DNA from: Stratiolaelaps scimitus
Taxonomy: Eukaryota > Arthropoda > Arachnida > Mesostigmata > Laelapidae
NCBI GenBank assembly: GCA_019614645.1
Contig: JABWDB010000014.1
Coordinates: 3,720,001-3,784,000 of the forward strand
Length of the DNA: 64,000 nucleotides
Reading direction: 5' to 3'
Part shown: positions 24,919 to 39,000 of the stretch, in pieces
How the letters are laid out: each line of letters starts with the position of its first letter
How positions within the stretch are numbered: position 1 is the first letter of the stretch
Translations under genes and position numbers: made by a program
The notes under the pieces: model-generated
The model's database searches: none
What the model was told of the DNA's origin: nothing
What the model saw: the letters and a program-made list of their open reading frames with translations, nothing else

Positions 24919-27479
24919 CAACCAAAGGCCATACAGTATGGCGTAAAAATTTGAGATTGTTTAACGGCAGCTTTGTTCTCCTGGAGGGTTACATGCGTGG
25001 GCATAGCAAACTTAAATCACGTCGTTCGGTTGGAATTTCAAATCGTTATCAAATGCTATCACCATCATCATAATCATTATCAGGAGAATACGTGCGCAGT
25101 GACAATAAACCGTAACGGCTATCGATTATTGGACACGCCGGTACACGCGTCATTGGTCTGTCTGCTCGCAGGCGGATCTTATCTGATTCTTCTTTTGTTT
25201 TTTTTATCAAAACAGCAGAAAACAGATCTCTAAGGAAGACAAGCATCGAAAAAAATACAGTATTTGGTGATTTTTTTCCCCGTTTGTTTTAATGCCAGCT
25301 GTTGAAAACGAAGAATGTGATTAAAGAAGTTCGTATAATTCATGTCCAGTTTTGATGATGATGCCACTGCGTTGGCAGGTCAGCAGAAGCGGAGTTTTTG
25401 TTTTGTTTTGTAGATATATGCTACAGTAGAATTCTCCCAATATCTCATTCGTTTATCTGTTCACCTCGCTCGAAGGTTAGCCAAGGGGAAACTGGTCGGT
25501 TCGAGAGGATGTCTTGTATAGTTGCGACACGCGGTGGCTCGCATTCTGCCGGACAGGTTCTGAGAAGAAAGAGCACGAGCGATGTACGACGCATCGTCTA
25601 TGGCTAGCGAATACGGCTAACAGGTCACCACTTGGCCATTTATCAGCGGCAGCAATTTTCGGAAAGTCGCCCACAGTTTTCCTGAATACGGCTGCTATAC
25701 GCAAAAACACGCACGCACACACATCGACGATCATAGCCACATCGAAAAGCGATCCGATATTTCCGTTCTCAAAGTGACGTGACCAATATACAATAGATGG
25801 AATAATAGGGAGTATTCATACATCTAATGGACTCACACATACGCACGCGCTCGCTGTGTACGTTCTGTTTTTCGCTTGCACCAAATGTTCCTCCTAATCA
25901 ATTAGACTAGTGCGGATGGTCGGAGGGGTTTCTTGCTGAATAATAATGCATGTCAAATTGCCATTCCAATGTAGCTCCGATCGTTTGGCACATTTACCAG
26001 CAATCGTGTAACCCGTGTGTGACCTACCGCTGTGAGCCTGCCACGCATATATAGATTGCAATGCGTGCTTGCTGCTACGAGAAGACCTCTCGTGCGCGCC
26101 GCTGTGCGTGGCCCGGCAGTGGACAAGTATGCGACAGGCGACAACCCACCGAGGCAACCCTTCAGGCAAGCCAACAACGACGGTAGTTGAATGATTCGAT
26201 GAAGGAGGAGCCTTCCGGAGAAGCCTGGCAGGAGCTATTGTATTCTATCACTGCTCAAGTGGTGCGAATCAAAAAAAAAACAACGAACTGCCGCGAATCG
26301 AGTGGACAACGCCGTCTCATTGAGCAGTGACAACAATATATATATACGAGCGGAGAAAACGGCGCGAACGGCGACCACAACAAGAGCTCGATTGTATTGT
26401 CAGTTTTGTTTGGCGTTCTTCCGTTCGGGCTTCCAGGCGACTACCACAAGCATTTGACACTTTCCACGTTGAAATAAATAATGCAGACGACGCCACGTCA
26501 TCCCGGAGCAACCCCGCGGTTTTCAACCGGGGATAATTTCAGGTTGAGAATAATAACAATAATAATGGAGCTGTTGCCGATTATTGAAAGACATGCTGCT
26601 GTTGTTGTCGTTGTTATCCTGGCCCAGTTACCGCCCAAGCAGCTTCCTCTGCTGTTGCTATTGTCTTTGAAGGGAGTCGACGATATGATGCGGGACGGCG
26701 CTGTCCGCGAATGGACATCAACGACGAGTAGCCGCCTGCAATGTATTGCAATAGCAACACACCTTGTCGAGCACTTGACTAAGTGAGTGAGGAGTGGGTT
26801 TGGGGCAGCGGGGCGGGGGCGGTTCTCCAGGAAGGCCCCTTAAAATAGACACACACACTCAGAGGCAAGACGATCGTGGATAGGCCCTGTTACCCCGGAT
26901 CAATTGGCCTTTGCATCTAAGACGCAATGGTTTTGATATGATCACCGTGGTACATCTTCTCGGCAAATCTGGCTTGTACGGATCCGCAGGGCGCCATCGG
27001 AGTCCACCCCACAGTGGACTGTGGCGATCGCAGACAATAACCCAGCAACTGCCCTCTGGTCGATATTTAAGTCAAGGGGAAGTACTACGGAGGGCGATAT
27101 TTGAACAAATGATAGTATAATAATAACATCGCTTTATTGCAAAAGGCATATTACACACTGCGCGAATGGGCGGTCTCCGACTCGCAAATTGAATCTCCCC
27201 TAACGAGAGAAATATGAATTTCAGTCTGTACGATCATGCGGTAGGCGTGATATTCTTCAGGGGCACAGCTCGCGTACACACGTTATTATAGCTATGAATT
27301 TTGTTTGTATGTGTCACTTTGATCTGGTGTTTGTTCGAACTATATCGAATATCTTCTTAGCCATAGCCAGCCGTTTGGCCTCTATTTTGTTAAATAGAAC
27401 CGTATCTATTATAAGGCCGTAAGACGATCGAGTATGTATACAATATTTACATTATTTTTGTTAAAAGCTACTCATCGTA

Positions 27480-27760
27480 TAAAGTTTTTCAGTACCCTAA
27501 TTAGAAGTTTCTGGTCTCTCTCAAGGCTTGGATTCCAGACTGGCCCCGCATAGGTTATTACAGGTTCAACGTAGCTTTGAACAATATCACGTAAAGTTCA
27601 GAATCGGTAATTAGAATTATGTGCGCATTTACCCAACTCATCGAGTACATCTCGTTTTTTAACAAATAAAATAGAGAAGCCAGGTTATTGGCATGGACCG
27701 TATCCGCATAGACGAAAGTGAGCAGTTTAATCAATTGACTTAGCAGCTTCTGCAATTGAT
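27480..27760 (-). pseudogene. Decayed reverse-transcriptase fragment of a jockey/CR1/I-like non-LTR retrotransposon
   Basis: On the minus strand one frame gives LRDIVQSYVEPVITYAGP and, continuing directly, VWNPSLERDQKLLIRVL. This is the conserved motif shared by the post-catalytic reverse-transcriptase region of jockey, CR1 and I-type elements (a Pxx-Y-Axx-VW-P core followed by LE/DQ and a basic helix). Upstream, KKRDVLDELGKCAH reads in the same frame, with one in-frame stop between the two parts. A neighbouring frame reads VYADTVHANNLASLF (about 27685-27730), so at least one frameshift is needed. The frame stops soon after the motif, near 27477. The fragment is therefore an old, inactive copy lacking the catalytic domain, the 5' part and an identifiable 3' tail. 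The subfamily cannot be fixed by eye. Confidence 0.65.
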
Positions 27761-29349
27761 GTGGCAATCAATCAACATTAATCACCGCCCACTGCCCATC
27801 TAGCGGAACGCACCGAAAACGTCTCATTGACGATCTCTATAGTCACGTCGTTCATCGCGCGGTTGATGCATAATGATGAGGCGACAACGGCTTTCCAAGC
27901 GTGTCGGTTTTAGGCGTGGGACTTTCTCGAATATACTTATCCTATACGATCTCCGTATTAGCCACACAGATATCTATATTTATAAATAAATCGCCTGGTT
28001 CATTTTACCCAAAACGTACACGTGTGTACATATATGTAGCATCGCGCGGCTAGCCGAGACAGACGCTTTTCACTATCGACCACCGCCGGGCCGACAAAAC
28101 CGAGAGGCATGAGCCTGAACGAATGGGCACGAAATATTATAATCATTCTCCCTTCCATGCTACTGGATGTGCTTGTAGCCCTTGACGTTCTTTGTATCCA
28201 TAGGTCTAGAAGATAGATTTTATAAACGGCCTTTTGGCCTGTAAGGTGCTATGTGTGACGTTGGTGGTTGTGGTGCTGCTGCTACTGCTGCGGCTGTTGC
28301 TCATCATCAACGTCATGGCGATAATGGCTGTGATCGCGGTATTAGATGTCCATATCTGCTTTGGTAGTTGGCGAACGCTTTGTGCGCTCGGAGATGACGA
28401 TGATATCTATCCCTTCTCGGCAGGTTTTCAACTTCTTTAAACGCGTCCCCGGCCCCTTGTGTGCGCCCGCTTCGTTAAGACATCAGCCTCATTGTATAGT
28501 CGGCCGCTGCGCGCCGCCACGAGTCGCTGTCCGCGGCTCCGCTTGACGGAAGCGACCGATACCGTTGACAAATGGCATCGAGATTGTGACGAGCAACGAG
28601 AATGTCACTGACACGTCCCACAAGCGCTAATGGAGACGCGCGGAACGTCGAATGAACGAATGCGCGAACAAACGGATGGCAACAGCGAGCAACGCCGGAG
28701 ACGGGTGTAGGCAGATCGCATGGCAACGAAGAGAAGAAAAGCAAGAATCGAAATCGACGAGTCGATAGCGTAGCCCGTAAGCAGACCATCAGTCAGTCAG
28801 TCAGACGTTGGCCGGCCGGCCGGCAGAAGGTCTTTGTTATTGGCTGGTCTAAGCAAGACCGGACCGCAAGAGTCAGACGGAGGAGCTGCCCCAAGCAATC
28901 CATGAGCATGGGTGATCCATGCAAAGAGGCCACCGTTACAACAGCGACGTCGTGGGCGGAAGACGCCAGTCCACCCGTTCACCCGTGGCGGTGGCAGGCG
29001 CTTACGCGCCGATCAACACTCGCTCGTACCCTTCACCCTATACAAGGTATGTATATCGCCATGTATACGCATGGTGTACGGGAACTCAACGAGACGTGGC
29101 AGTCATGTGTCTGTGACATGCCATGTGAGGGTTATTCTTGTACTGTTATTGCTTTGGCGGTCCGGCGGTGCACGAATGTGCGAACAGGAAGACTGATCTG
29201 GCTGCCCCTGCTGTTATTGTTGTTGTTGTTGTCATCGAGGATTTGTTGCCGGAGCAGAAAGTCTAGACGCCCAAGGCGTTTATATGAAAAATGCAAAAAG
29301 AAAACACAACAGAACAGACAGAGAAACATAACAGCGCAGGGCAACGCCG

Positions 29350-29372
29350 GCGGCAGCAGCAGCAGCAGCAGC
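29350..29372. repeat. (CAG)n microsatellite
   Basis: Near-pure CAG/GCA run, one of at least ten CAG/CTG runs in the window. Confidence 0.95.
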
Positions 29373-29610
29373 AATAAAATATAACAGATTACCGAAAACA
29401 AAGCAACGATAATAAAAACAACAATGAGATACGCCTTCGTCAGTGCAGTTGGCAGTGGCTTGACAAGCGGCATCACCTACAGCGCCTCTATAACTACTGC
29501 CACTGCTGGTATCGGTTGTAGCACTCACACAACAGCAATACCACGACGATCATCACCTCCTTTGTCAAGTGCTTATCAAGGCCTGTGCCGGTCAGGCAGC
29601 GGCGACTGCG

Positions 29611-29632
29611 GCAGCAGCAGCAGCAGCAACAG
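29611..29632. repeat. (CAG)n microsatellite
   Basis: CAG run ending in CAACAGCA, 240 bases from the previous one. Confidence 0.95.
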
Positions 29633-32600
29633 CACATCGTATCGTAGGAGGGAATCTTGGCTCGATCACTCGCTTTTAACTCGTACATGAGCAATTTGTC
29701 AAGTTACGCACGACATTGTCACCACAACAACAGTAACAACAGCGGCACCAGCACCACCACCCACAGCAACAACAACCCGAGGATGATGATGATAATGATG
29801 ATCGTTCGGGTGGATAGCGGAAACGACGCCGCCGCCGCCGCCGCCGTGGATAAAACACGCATTCGGTGGTGATACGCCCGCATGAGGGTGACGTGCGACA
29901 CCGAAGACTCCGGCTCGTAAATAAAAAAAAACATGCACAAATGGTAGAATTGAACACGATGAGAGCAAGATCTATGAATATCGGAACACAGCAAAATAGC
30001 GACAAACAATGTGTGTCATTGCAAAATTCCATTTTTTTTTGTATCTCCGTTGACAGCTTCCAGGCTCGTCACCAAACGAATGCGATGTTTTCATGGACAG
30101 ATATTGAAGTTTTTCTCTTTTTTTTCATTGAACGCTTAGCGCCTTGAGATGGCAGGCATATTCTCAACGACAGTGTTTTCCGGGTGGTCGGATCGCTGAA
30201 CCTGAAACTCCGAGTAATTCTCTAAGTGCACCTTGTCTCTTGTCTCAAGTGACAATGCGCGGTGTGTGTAATCAGCGCGTGAGTTCTACGTCGCCAAAGA
30301 CTACTAACTTATTGGCTATAGCCGTGTATCGGCAGCACCTCCAAAGAGAGAGCGAGATGATAGCGTTCTTTTCAGCAGGAGAACTTCGAAGCCTAGTCAA
30401 TGACTGCGATATAAACGGCTAAGGGAACTTGTCCCCGTACACTTTGCCGAGATGGACGTCAATATACAGCACAAATATATTTACAAATTTGGCCGCACTT
30501 GACGATTGTAGCAATTTCAACGTGAAAGCGTTCCATTAGCTCGGTACGTCTCAGTTCGCTACCGTAGCAATCTATAGCTAACAGACTGTATACATACTAC
30601 AATACAGTAAAGTATTAAACAATGACACGATAGAGATGATCGATATACCCGTCAAATTGTGTGAAAGTGACAACAGATATCGCGAAAATGAGAGCTCCAC
30701 GCGTTCTCATGACGAAGACTAATGGATGTAGCGGTACCAATCGACGCCTGGCCAGTGCCTTTCGGATCGCGATAAAGGGTCTGGCGAAGTCAATTCGCAA
30801 AACAGCTGCGCGTTCATCATCTATAATAATAATGATAAATAGTAAAACACGTGTAGTGTCTGTGTCGTTCGATAGCACGCCTATACGAGTGTGTGTGTTT
30901 AGGTGTCCGTTAGATCCATAAATGAATTCAACTGTCTCCCACATCTCTACGTTGCCAGCAGCTGCTAATTGCTGTCCCTCTCACCCGTTGCTGCCAAGCG
31001 CCTAACATGACACGTTGTTGTATGGAAGAAACAAATTACTTTGTCGGTAATTTGCATATAGGCTAAACCGGAACGAACGGGCCGCAGATTTGCTGTATTG
31101 TATAGGTTGATATACCTTGTCGAGTACTCACACGAGAGGTCCAGTTTTTCTGACTGCCCCACCGTTGGCTACAGTGGAAAAACTACAATACAGAACAGTA
31201 TTAATAGATATGCCACGTGCAAAATCTAATAATAATATTAATAATAACCACGAGAACAGCAACAACAGAACTAACTATCGGTGATGCACTCGCTGATAGG
31301 CAGAGAGTTAAGCGGGAATCTAAGAGAGGATCTACTTTTTATCACCATATTCATTCTAAACGATTCCGCAAAAAAAAGGCTAATAAAATATTCTCCCAGC
31401 AAATTTTTAGGGTCACTCTCCCCTCTGTTCTGCTGCGCGGTGCTAGGCAGTTTCGCTACGTTCGATCAAATAATCCCCAGAACAGCACTCAGTCTCTTCG
31501 GCATCCTGAGCCATGTATGGTATTTCCATGCGTCGCCAATAGTGGACGTTAGCTCGCAGCGTATCGTGTGTTCGATATCGCTGATGTGCGTTTAGCCCTC
31601 ACAAACATGTTGTCCTCGTCGTTGTCGGTGTGTGACCTCTATCCGTTGAGGTCAACGGTCCGCCCTAGCGGCGTCGCCAATGAGCCTCCCTTACCTCCCT
31701 CTATTCGTTACAGCCATAGCTGTGGCAATTGCGAATTTAAACGAATTTAACAGCATGGCTTCCCTCGTTCGGCGGCTCCCTGAAAACGATGCCCGTGGCG
31801 AGCAATCCCGTTGGGCGAGCAGGCCGCCATCGTGGCGGGCTAGCCGTAGCACGAGGAGCCAGCCCTCCCCTTGAATTACTTTCGTATGGCAGTGTGCCAG
31901 AATCTCCAGAACGGTTCCCCCCCCAATGACGCTACGTACAACCGTCGGCCGACGTCGGTGCCCGGATACGAAGAACACGGGCACGTTGTTACTACATACT
32001 AAGCCGAAAGCATAGGATGGGCGAGGCAATGCACCCATGCATAGACAGAGCAGAACAGATAGATGGATAGATATCCGCGCAGGAGAAGGAAGGCTCGACA
32101 AGGCCGAGAGGAGTCGGACACCGTGTGCTCTCTCTATCTCTGTCTCTCTGACAGGACACATTCAAAGGAGGCCTTTGTCGTCGTCGTCGTCGTCATTCCG
32201 TTACAGCTGCGATACGGTACGACTTCGAGTGAGAGGGTATACGTTCGCTGCAAGTCGTCCAGCTCGCCAGTCTAATCGACCATACATATTCTCCTGTAGT
32301 AACTCGGTGTACGTAAAGAATTAGCCTGACTGAGAAGACGACGAAGTCGGAGTAATCACGTGAGGGTGTTTCAAGGCGGCGCGATTTTATGGTGGACAGA
32401 TGACGCCGAGTCGGGTTCGGCAATTTCGTGTTATCCCGTATTTATCGGTTCAGGGGTATTTTGAGAAAAGGAGATCGAGACGAACCCTGCACCCACGCCA
32501 TTGTCCACAGTTAATAAATTATGCTGTCAACAGCATACCCGCAAGTCTGTCTCACTGGTTCTCGACGGTGATTCTCGCCGCCGATGATGACAATGTTATT

Positions 32601-33308
32601 CAATATACCACATGGCAGTACGATACAATCCCTATGTGTGTCTCACTTTCTAAACTCGAATTGTACCGTATTTCGCAGGGAGTTCCAAGCTAAGCGGGGA
32701 CTTGAAGCGGCTCGAGGATGAGACTCGCAAAGAAAGACGCACAGCTCACCTTGTGGCGTGGTCAAACCTCGTTGGTCGATGGTTGGCGGTTGTAACGATC
32801 GTCGGTCAGTAACGTTAAACGCCGTTCCCTCTTTCCTGGGTCGTATCAGATGCGTAAGGATGCACAATATCAAATTTTCCCCACCAGGGGACATCCAAAC
32901 CTTTTGAGCGTTTCGATTAGCCACAGCCCATCAACGCGCCTCTATGGAGTGTGTTGTTTTCATATGGTTATTATTATTGTCATTATAATTATTATTATAA
33001 CAACTTATTATTCTTTCTATTATTCTTTCTCATTGTGCCGATATCCCACACTGAGATATCTCTATATGGCATTCTATTTCAATTATCGTGTTGCAAAGTA
33101 CCTAGAATAAAATTTCCGTGTTGTATACCCCGGAGCCTTCCCTACGCGTCATCGATAGGGCAGTCGATGCAAGGCGCTGCAAATGTGTTCATTCGATGTC
33201 AATCATGCCACGCATCAAACACATTTATCTATTTTTGCTGTACTGCTTATTTGGTCTGACAATGATTTCACTAGGCAAGCAACAACAAGTGACGACAAGA
33301 CATTATCA

Positions 33309-33391
33309 GTGTATTGGACGATACACTGTGTATTGGAGAGTCCGCCCGAAAACCTTGATCTCGCGAATACACCGAGTGTATTGGACGATAC
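33309..33391 (+). repeat. Short direct repeat, two exact copies of a 16-mer
   Basis: GTGTATTGGACGATAC occurs at 33309-33324 and 33376-33391, with a partial third copy (GTATTGGAGAG) from 33329. The sequence between is non-repetitive. Confidence 0.8.
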
Positions 33392-33399
33392 CAATCGTC

Positions 33400-35259
33400 C
33401 GTTCGTATAAAATCGTATGTATACTTTGACAGAGGTTCAATGGAATTGAACGCAACGCCCTGGCCTCGCACGATGGCACCTTTAGCGTTGTTGATGCTCG
33501 TCACCCGCTGGACTGACAGATAATGGCTGTGCCATCTTCTGCTTACACTATCAAATAAATGCGTCGTTGTTATTATAGATTTCGGCACGACTAATGGAAA
33601 ACTCTGGTTGGATCACGGCAGAGTGGGATTCCGTATTTGTCTCGCGTTGTAGCGGGCCGCCACGCGGCTCGATAAGGCTCGATGATATCGATGTTCGACG
33701 GTGCCCAGTGGCAGCAATGACAACTCATTCTACTTCAAGAGATAACGTACATCGCTTGCAGAATGGACTGATCTTACTGCAGCGATTTGTTTAGTATTAC
33801 CCTGTGAATATCATGGTGTGACATCGTTCTACAGATCACGCATCGGGTACAGATACAATAAAATTCTGTTCAACGTATTTGTACATGATTATTATTATTA
33901 TTTTTATTATGATGTAGCCCATCTTCAGAATACAGTGAAATCGTTCACGACCTGTATGTTCATCAGATTAGTTTGGTCAGTCAATATCATTAATGATAAT
34001 AATAAATAAAAAATATATTAAAATATATATATGTGTGTGTAAGTATTGTACCTGCTGAATCTTATACTTTATCACACCAGTTATATAGTAGCATCGTTGG
34101 TGCTGACGATTATTTCCTGAGTGACGCCAATTTTACAGTAGACATGCATAGGAACACACAGAGCAAGCCTCAAAGTGCATAAACTACAGATTTCCCCTCG
34201 AAATTACTTCTTATTGAATCGGAAACGTGTTATAATCAAATTAATCAGTTTATATGAAAATAAACTGCTAACGATCACTTTGAACTGGAAAATTTACCTA
34301 ATACACAGACATCATATTGTTCTTCTTGAACAGGAAGCTTACGCAGCATTGGCGCATTATGGATCCAAGAATGGTTGAATCATTGGCCAGGTGAATATCA
34401 CATTGGGCATGGTCAATAGCTATCATTTTTGCATACGATTTCATTTCGAGGAGTTTTTCCGTTTAAACAACGAGAAACTCTCTAATAACAACAAGATTTC
34501 AGTGAACTGTCACAAAGGCAACGTTCCATATAGAATCAACAAATTAAAGGAATCGTAGTACGCGGCAGCGGCAGCTCAAGGTAATGCCCTCGTCGAGGGG
34601 TGAATGCTCGCTGCCTTTCTGCGTTTTCGACCTAGTTCCTCGTGGACGCGATCATAATGCACGTCTACGTGGCGTTCGTGTTCTATAAGATAATTAATAA
34701 GTTCTCGTTATTTGTGTTTGTTCAAACTTATAAGGTATTTCTCAGGGATCGAACGACGAAAACAGGGGATGTTATCGAAGGCGAAGAGTGAGAAATCTAT
34801 AACAAGGTAGTAGTTTATTTCCGGCAGGCGACAAAGGCGCACTACGCAGTGTAAACAAACGAAGTGGCCAAGAGTAAAAGGATGGCGTGTACTGACATTA
34901 TTGAAAATTGGCTTCGACTCAGCCAACTGCTTTGAAGTAGATTCTCCATACGGCAACACATTTTACTTTGATAATCAGTGGAAAATGTCACACAAAACAC
35001 AGCAAATTTCATGTACATACATATATATATATATATACATTAGTGAGTCATTTATTATCTACGCGCGATGTGAAAACGTAACGACAAGTAGTAAAAGCAG
35101 CTTTTTTTTTTAACAGCAGCAGAAAACGAATTATTTCTGTCCGAATTGCAATTATTCGAACGGCAATGATGATGACGAACAGCATCGTTAGCGGAGAAAG
35201 TGAAAAAACAAAATTACTTAGATGGTTTCACCGAAATATCAAAGATCAACATATCATAC

Positions 35260-35297
<38 letters not shown>

Positions 35298-36030
35298 GCT
35301 CTACCTACGTTTTCATTCCAGAATAATCGCATATTCAAACAAAAAAAACAACTCTGTAATCAGCTCAGCCACAATAAACGCACGGCCAAGCCAGGAGGGT
35401 CGGTCCCGACGCTTCGGCCGGCCAACAGCAGAGGTCATCTAGCCGAGGGAATAGAGTGTACAGCACCGTGTTGTCGTTCGACTTTATTCGTGCTTCCGTT
35501 TTCGAGACACTACAGTACGCAACGCCGTGTTACTTGAATATGTATGCATCCCCCCAGCCCCCTGCTCGTATAACGGTCTCCGTTACAATGTGGAATGTCC
35601 ACACAAATATCCTATCTCTATTCTGTCTGCAGTTTGATCCGTGATGCTGATGTATTCGCTGATATGGCATTAGATTATCTTCTAGAATTTCGCCTGTGTG
35701 TGGCGAAAGATACGAGGCTCGAGTACACGACCACGCAGAGCGCGCTAAGTATTTATTATATAGTGGTTGTAGCAGCGTAGAGATAGATGCAGGCAGAGAT
35801 TGTAGTATCTATCCCCGTTGTATCTGCCCCTATCCAATGATTGCCTGACTGCCTCATGAATGAATCGCCGGTCAAGAAGTATATAATACTTATAATAGAA
35901 TCAAAAGGAAGACGGCTGGGCTGAAATGAGCTTTGATTCGAGCGGGGGCCGGGACATCTCGTAGATGAGGTAAAGACTCGCAAATAATAATGTGTGTCTA
36001 TTAATGCGACATCACTCAAGATGGACGAAC

Positions 36031-36069
<39 letters not shown>

Positions 36070-39000
36070 GACCCGGACCAATCTAGAGTGAAGTTTAAGT
36101 GGGGCGTGAGTTTAATAGGTAGGTCTGTCACTACATCAGGCAGGAGTGCCGCAGTACCATGGCAAAATACCTTAGCTGTGAGGCCTGGTCTGCATGACCA
36201 TTCTCCGTCATAAAAAAAAAAAAAATATATATATATGTATATCATTAATCGACGGCACTAATAATTACACTGATGGTATATCAAAATAATACTCAGCACC
36301 ATCGAAAAATTGCGATAGAATCGAGTCTAAGTTAGAAAGAGCACTTAGGAAACTCACTGTGCACAATGATTCAATGAACTGTAGCATACTCCATAGTCTT
36401 ACAGAAACCCTCCGAGAGTCCTCTGCATGTCTGCGTACTCCAAGATAAAAGCAATATCCCAAGTTCGCAGCAGTGCCGCAACCAATCATGCACAGGTGTA
36501 TGTATCTTCCCCCATTGTTACGAGTTGCTCAACGGTCCAGGCTTTTGTTTGTGCGGCAAAGATCTCTTGCCGCGCGTTCGTTCCACACGCGACATAACGA
36601 GATCTCGTACAATTGAGTGGCATAGCCGGATAAGGGGCAGACAAGATATGTGTAATACGGACACACATCGAGTTCTCCAGCCTTCGGTTCGGGATGTGGT
36701 GAGATGGACGATCACATCAGTTAAGCGGTCTCGCGGACACAGCGCAGAGAAGAAACCAACGAGGAGCAAACAAGGGGGAGGTATTCACATCATGTATACA
36801 TATATTTGTCTACCTATCTATCTACCTATAGTAACATACGTAATCCCTTACAGCGGGGTCGCGGTACCCGACGTCTCACCACGTATGCCAATCATGTGTA
36901 ACACTACTGAGGCAAGGGAGGCTGAACCGACGTACGACTGAGCCGACGAACGGATAGGCGGAAGACAGGGTCGACAACAACTCAATACACATGACGAGTA
37001 CAGGCAATACATGCACAGTGCCTCCCCCGCGGGAGCATCATTGCAAAGATATCGCCTCGGATAACATAAAGGGCCGCCAGCTTAACCTGTCTTCAATCCC
37101 CAGACCAACCCGAGCCATCCGAAAGCGTGCAGACCACCGCCCTCTTCGCTATTCCTCTCTAAAAAGTACAAATGCATTCTATTGAGGGCATCGGGGCCAG
37201 TGATGTCCCTTCAAAAAAAGTGAATACAATGCAATAAGTGTACAATGAGGTCTTCGTCGATCGATCACGTATCGTCGTTGCTATGAATCACAAAAATACG
37301 CTAGGAACAAAAGCAACAAGAACTTGGTTCTGTTAGTGTCTCTCATGTTTCAGGGTGCAGAGGGAGAGGCGGGGAGGGGCATCCGGTGCTGCTATGTCAG
37401 ATCATTAGAACAGTATTTAGGCTTAGGCAAATCCGTCCGCTTCTAGCCAGTGGAAATCTACGCAAACATATCTGCGTTCACGAACACACACGCACAAACA
37501 TACACAAACAACACGAGTCGTCTGAGATGGAACCTTAAACCCATCCCAAGGGACAGACGGATTCAGCGGAGGGATTTGGGGATTATGATGGCCATGATAT
37601 ACTGACCTGTACGGCAGTTCGTGTGTACTATAACCTGCACTACGACGATTGCTGGCGAGTTGTAGTAGAGTTGGATTAAGGTATTAGATAAGAAGTAAAT
37701 AAATAGGACCGCAGCAACAATCATTATGGAATCGACTAGATGTTTAGCTGTTTTTTTTATCACTCAATCTGATCAGTTCGGATCCCCTCGTGGTCGGAAT
37801 CCATTTACTGCAATACTTTGGCGGCATTTGCCTTGAGCATCTATTTTTAGCTCGTGAGTAGTTAGCAGCTGTATCAGTTTGTGTTTCAATGAGATCATTG
37901 AGACAAGGGAATGATTTACAGTTGTGCGTTTGTGAGCGCATGTTTTCATCAAAGACCTAACATCCCTCAATTCATAATTTCCGTAGTCGTTTTCGAGAAC
38001 GTCTATTCATAGGGACAGAACTGTTTTTATGTTTCGCTGTTTGCTTTTCTAAATAGGTTGTAATTACGGATACCGTAGACAACCTTCCTGGCTTGATCGT
38101 ATGCGCCCTTTGGATGGAAGCAATAGAGTCTATTCATTTACGTCATTGAGCGGAAGAGACGCGAGCTAAGGAGACCCTACAGAGATAGGCCGTTCGATTC
38201 GGACGCAAGCCCTATGGCCTGAGGGTATCGTCGCACGTTATTACCGCCCTCGAGATCAAAGCCCCGCGACCGTCACCAGTCGGAAGATCTAGGTTCAGGA
38301 GAAGAAGGCGTACAGGCCTTCCTACAGCTTGCTCCCTTGGAATATCCTCACCGGTCCCAATCCTATCTTGAAGGCCGCTGCAGCGAAGGAGCCAATCCTG
38401 CAGGACGTCTTCGTTGGAGGGGGAGAGATACCTCGTTCTATTCTCTAGAACCGTTGGGGACGAGCCACTGTCCTGCGGTGGACGAGGAATAGAATGGCGG
38501 TGGACACGTCCAGGAGGTACAGGGAATGTTGATTAAGCTCAGGCCGTTCCCTCACACGTCGCCCCTACGTCGTGGGCCACTCGGCGCGGACCGAACGAAA
38601 CGATGGCTCGATTGCCTCGGGACCCCCTTTGGCTGCCAGGCGGCGCCATTGACACCCCGAGCAAGTGCAAGACAGAGGGACATCTTCCCATCGAGAGGGT
38701 AAGCTCAGAGATACTGTTCTTCGGCAAGAACCTCAGGAGGTCTTCGAAATGGAAGCGAAGTGTGGCTTTGAAAAGCAAGACGGCCAGGAGAACGTGCGTC
38801 GCGTTGCGTACCGTGGCGTGCGAGCGAAATACAATTCAATGGCGGCGAGGAAAGCCAGCCCTCGAGTCGCGCTCGACATACTCACGTTCTGTCCGCGGCA
38901 GTGAGAGATGTATGGGCTGCCTCTCGCGAAATCGAGAAGCAGAAAGACGCGTCTGTTCTGGAGTTGGACGACAGAGGACGACGAGGGATGCCCCCCTTTT

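Larger units (their letters stand above)
22691..27479. other. No recognisable gene; simple repeats and one exon candidate
   Basis: Contents are CT tracts (24115-24137), a TA/CA tract (24525-24550), a CTG run (24816-24833) and a 17-base G run. The minus-strand exon candidate at 23057-23351 is the only segment with coding-like codon use. Open frames on the plus strand over the same bases are shadows. Confidence 0.55.
27770..33300. other. No recognisable gene; CAG and other simple repeats
   Basis: Holds two CAG arrays (29350-29372, 29611-29632), other trinucleotide patches (CTG/GTT around 28270-28300, GCC near 29827-29846), a GGCC palindromic run at 28812-28823 with adjacent CAGT repeats, and TTA/ATT patches near 32965-33010. 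Open frames through the trinucleotide arrays (poly-Ser, poly-Leu or poly-Ala in different frames) are repeat artefacts. Confidence 0.55.

Noticed and set aside
28228..28239. CGGCCTTTTGGC, resembling the U2 snRNA 5' region
   Set aside because: Only 12 bases of a largely self-complementary string. The surrounding U2 sequence is absent.
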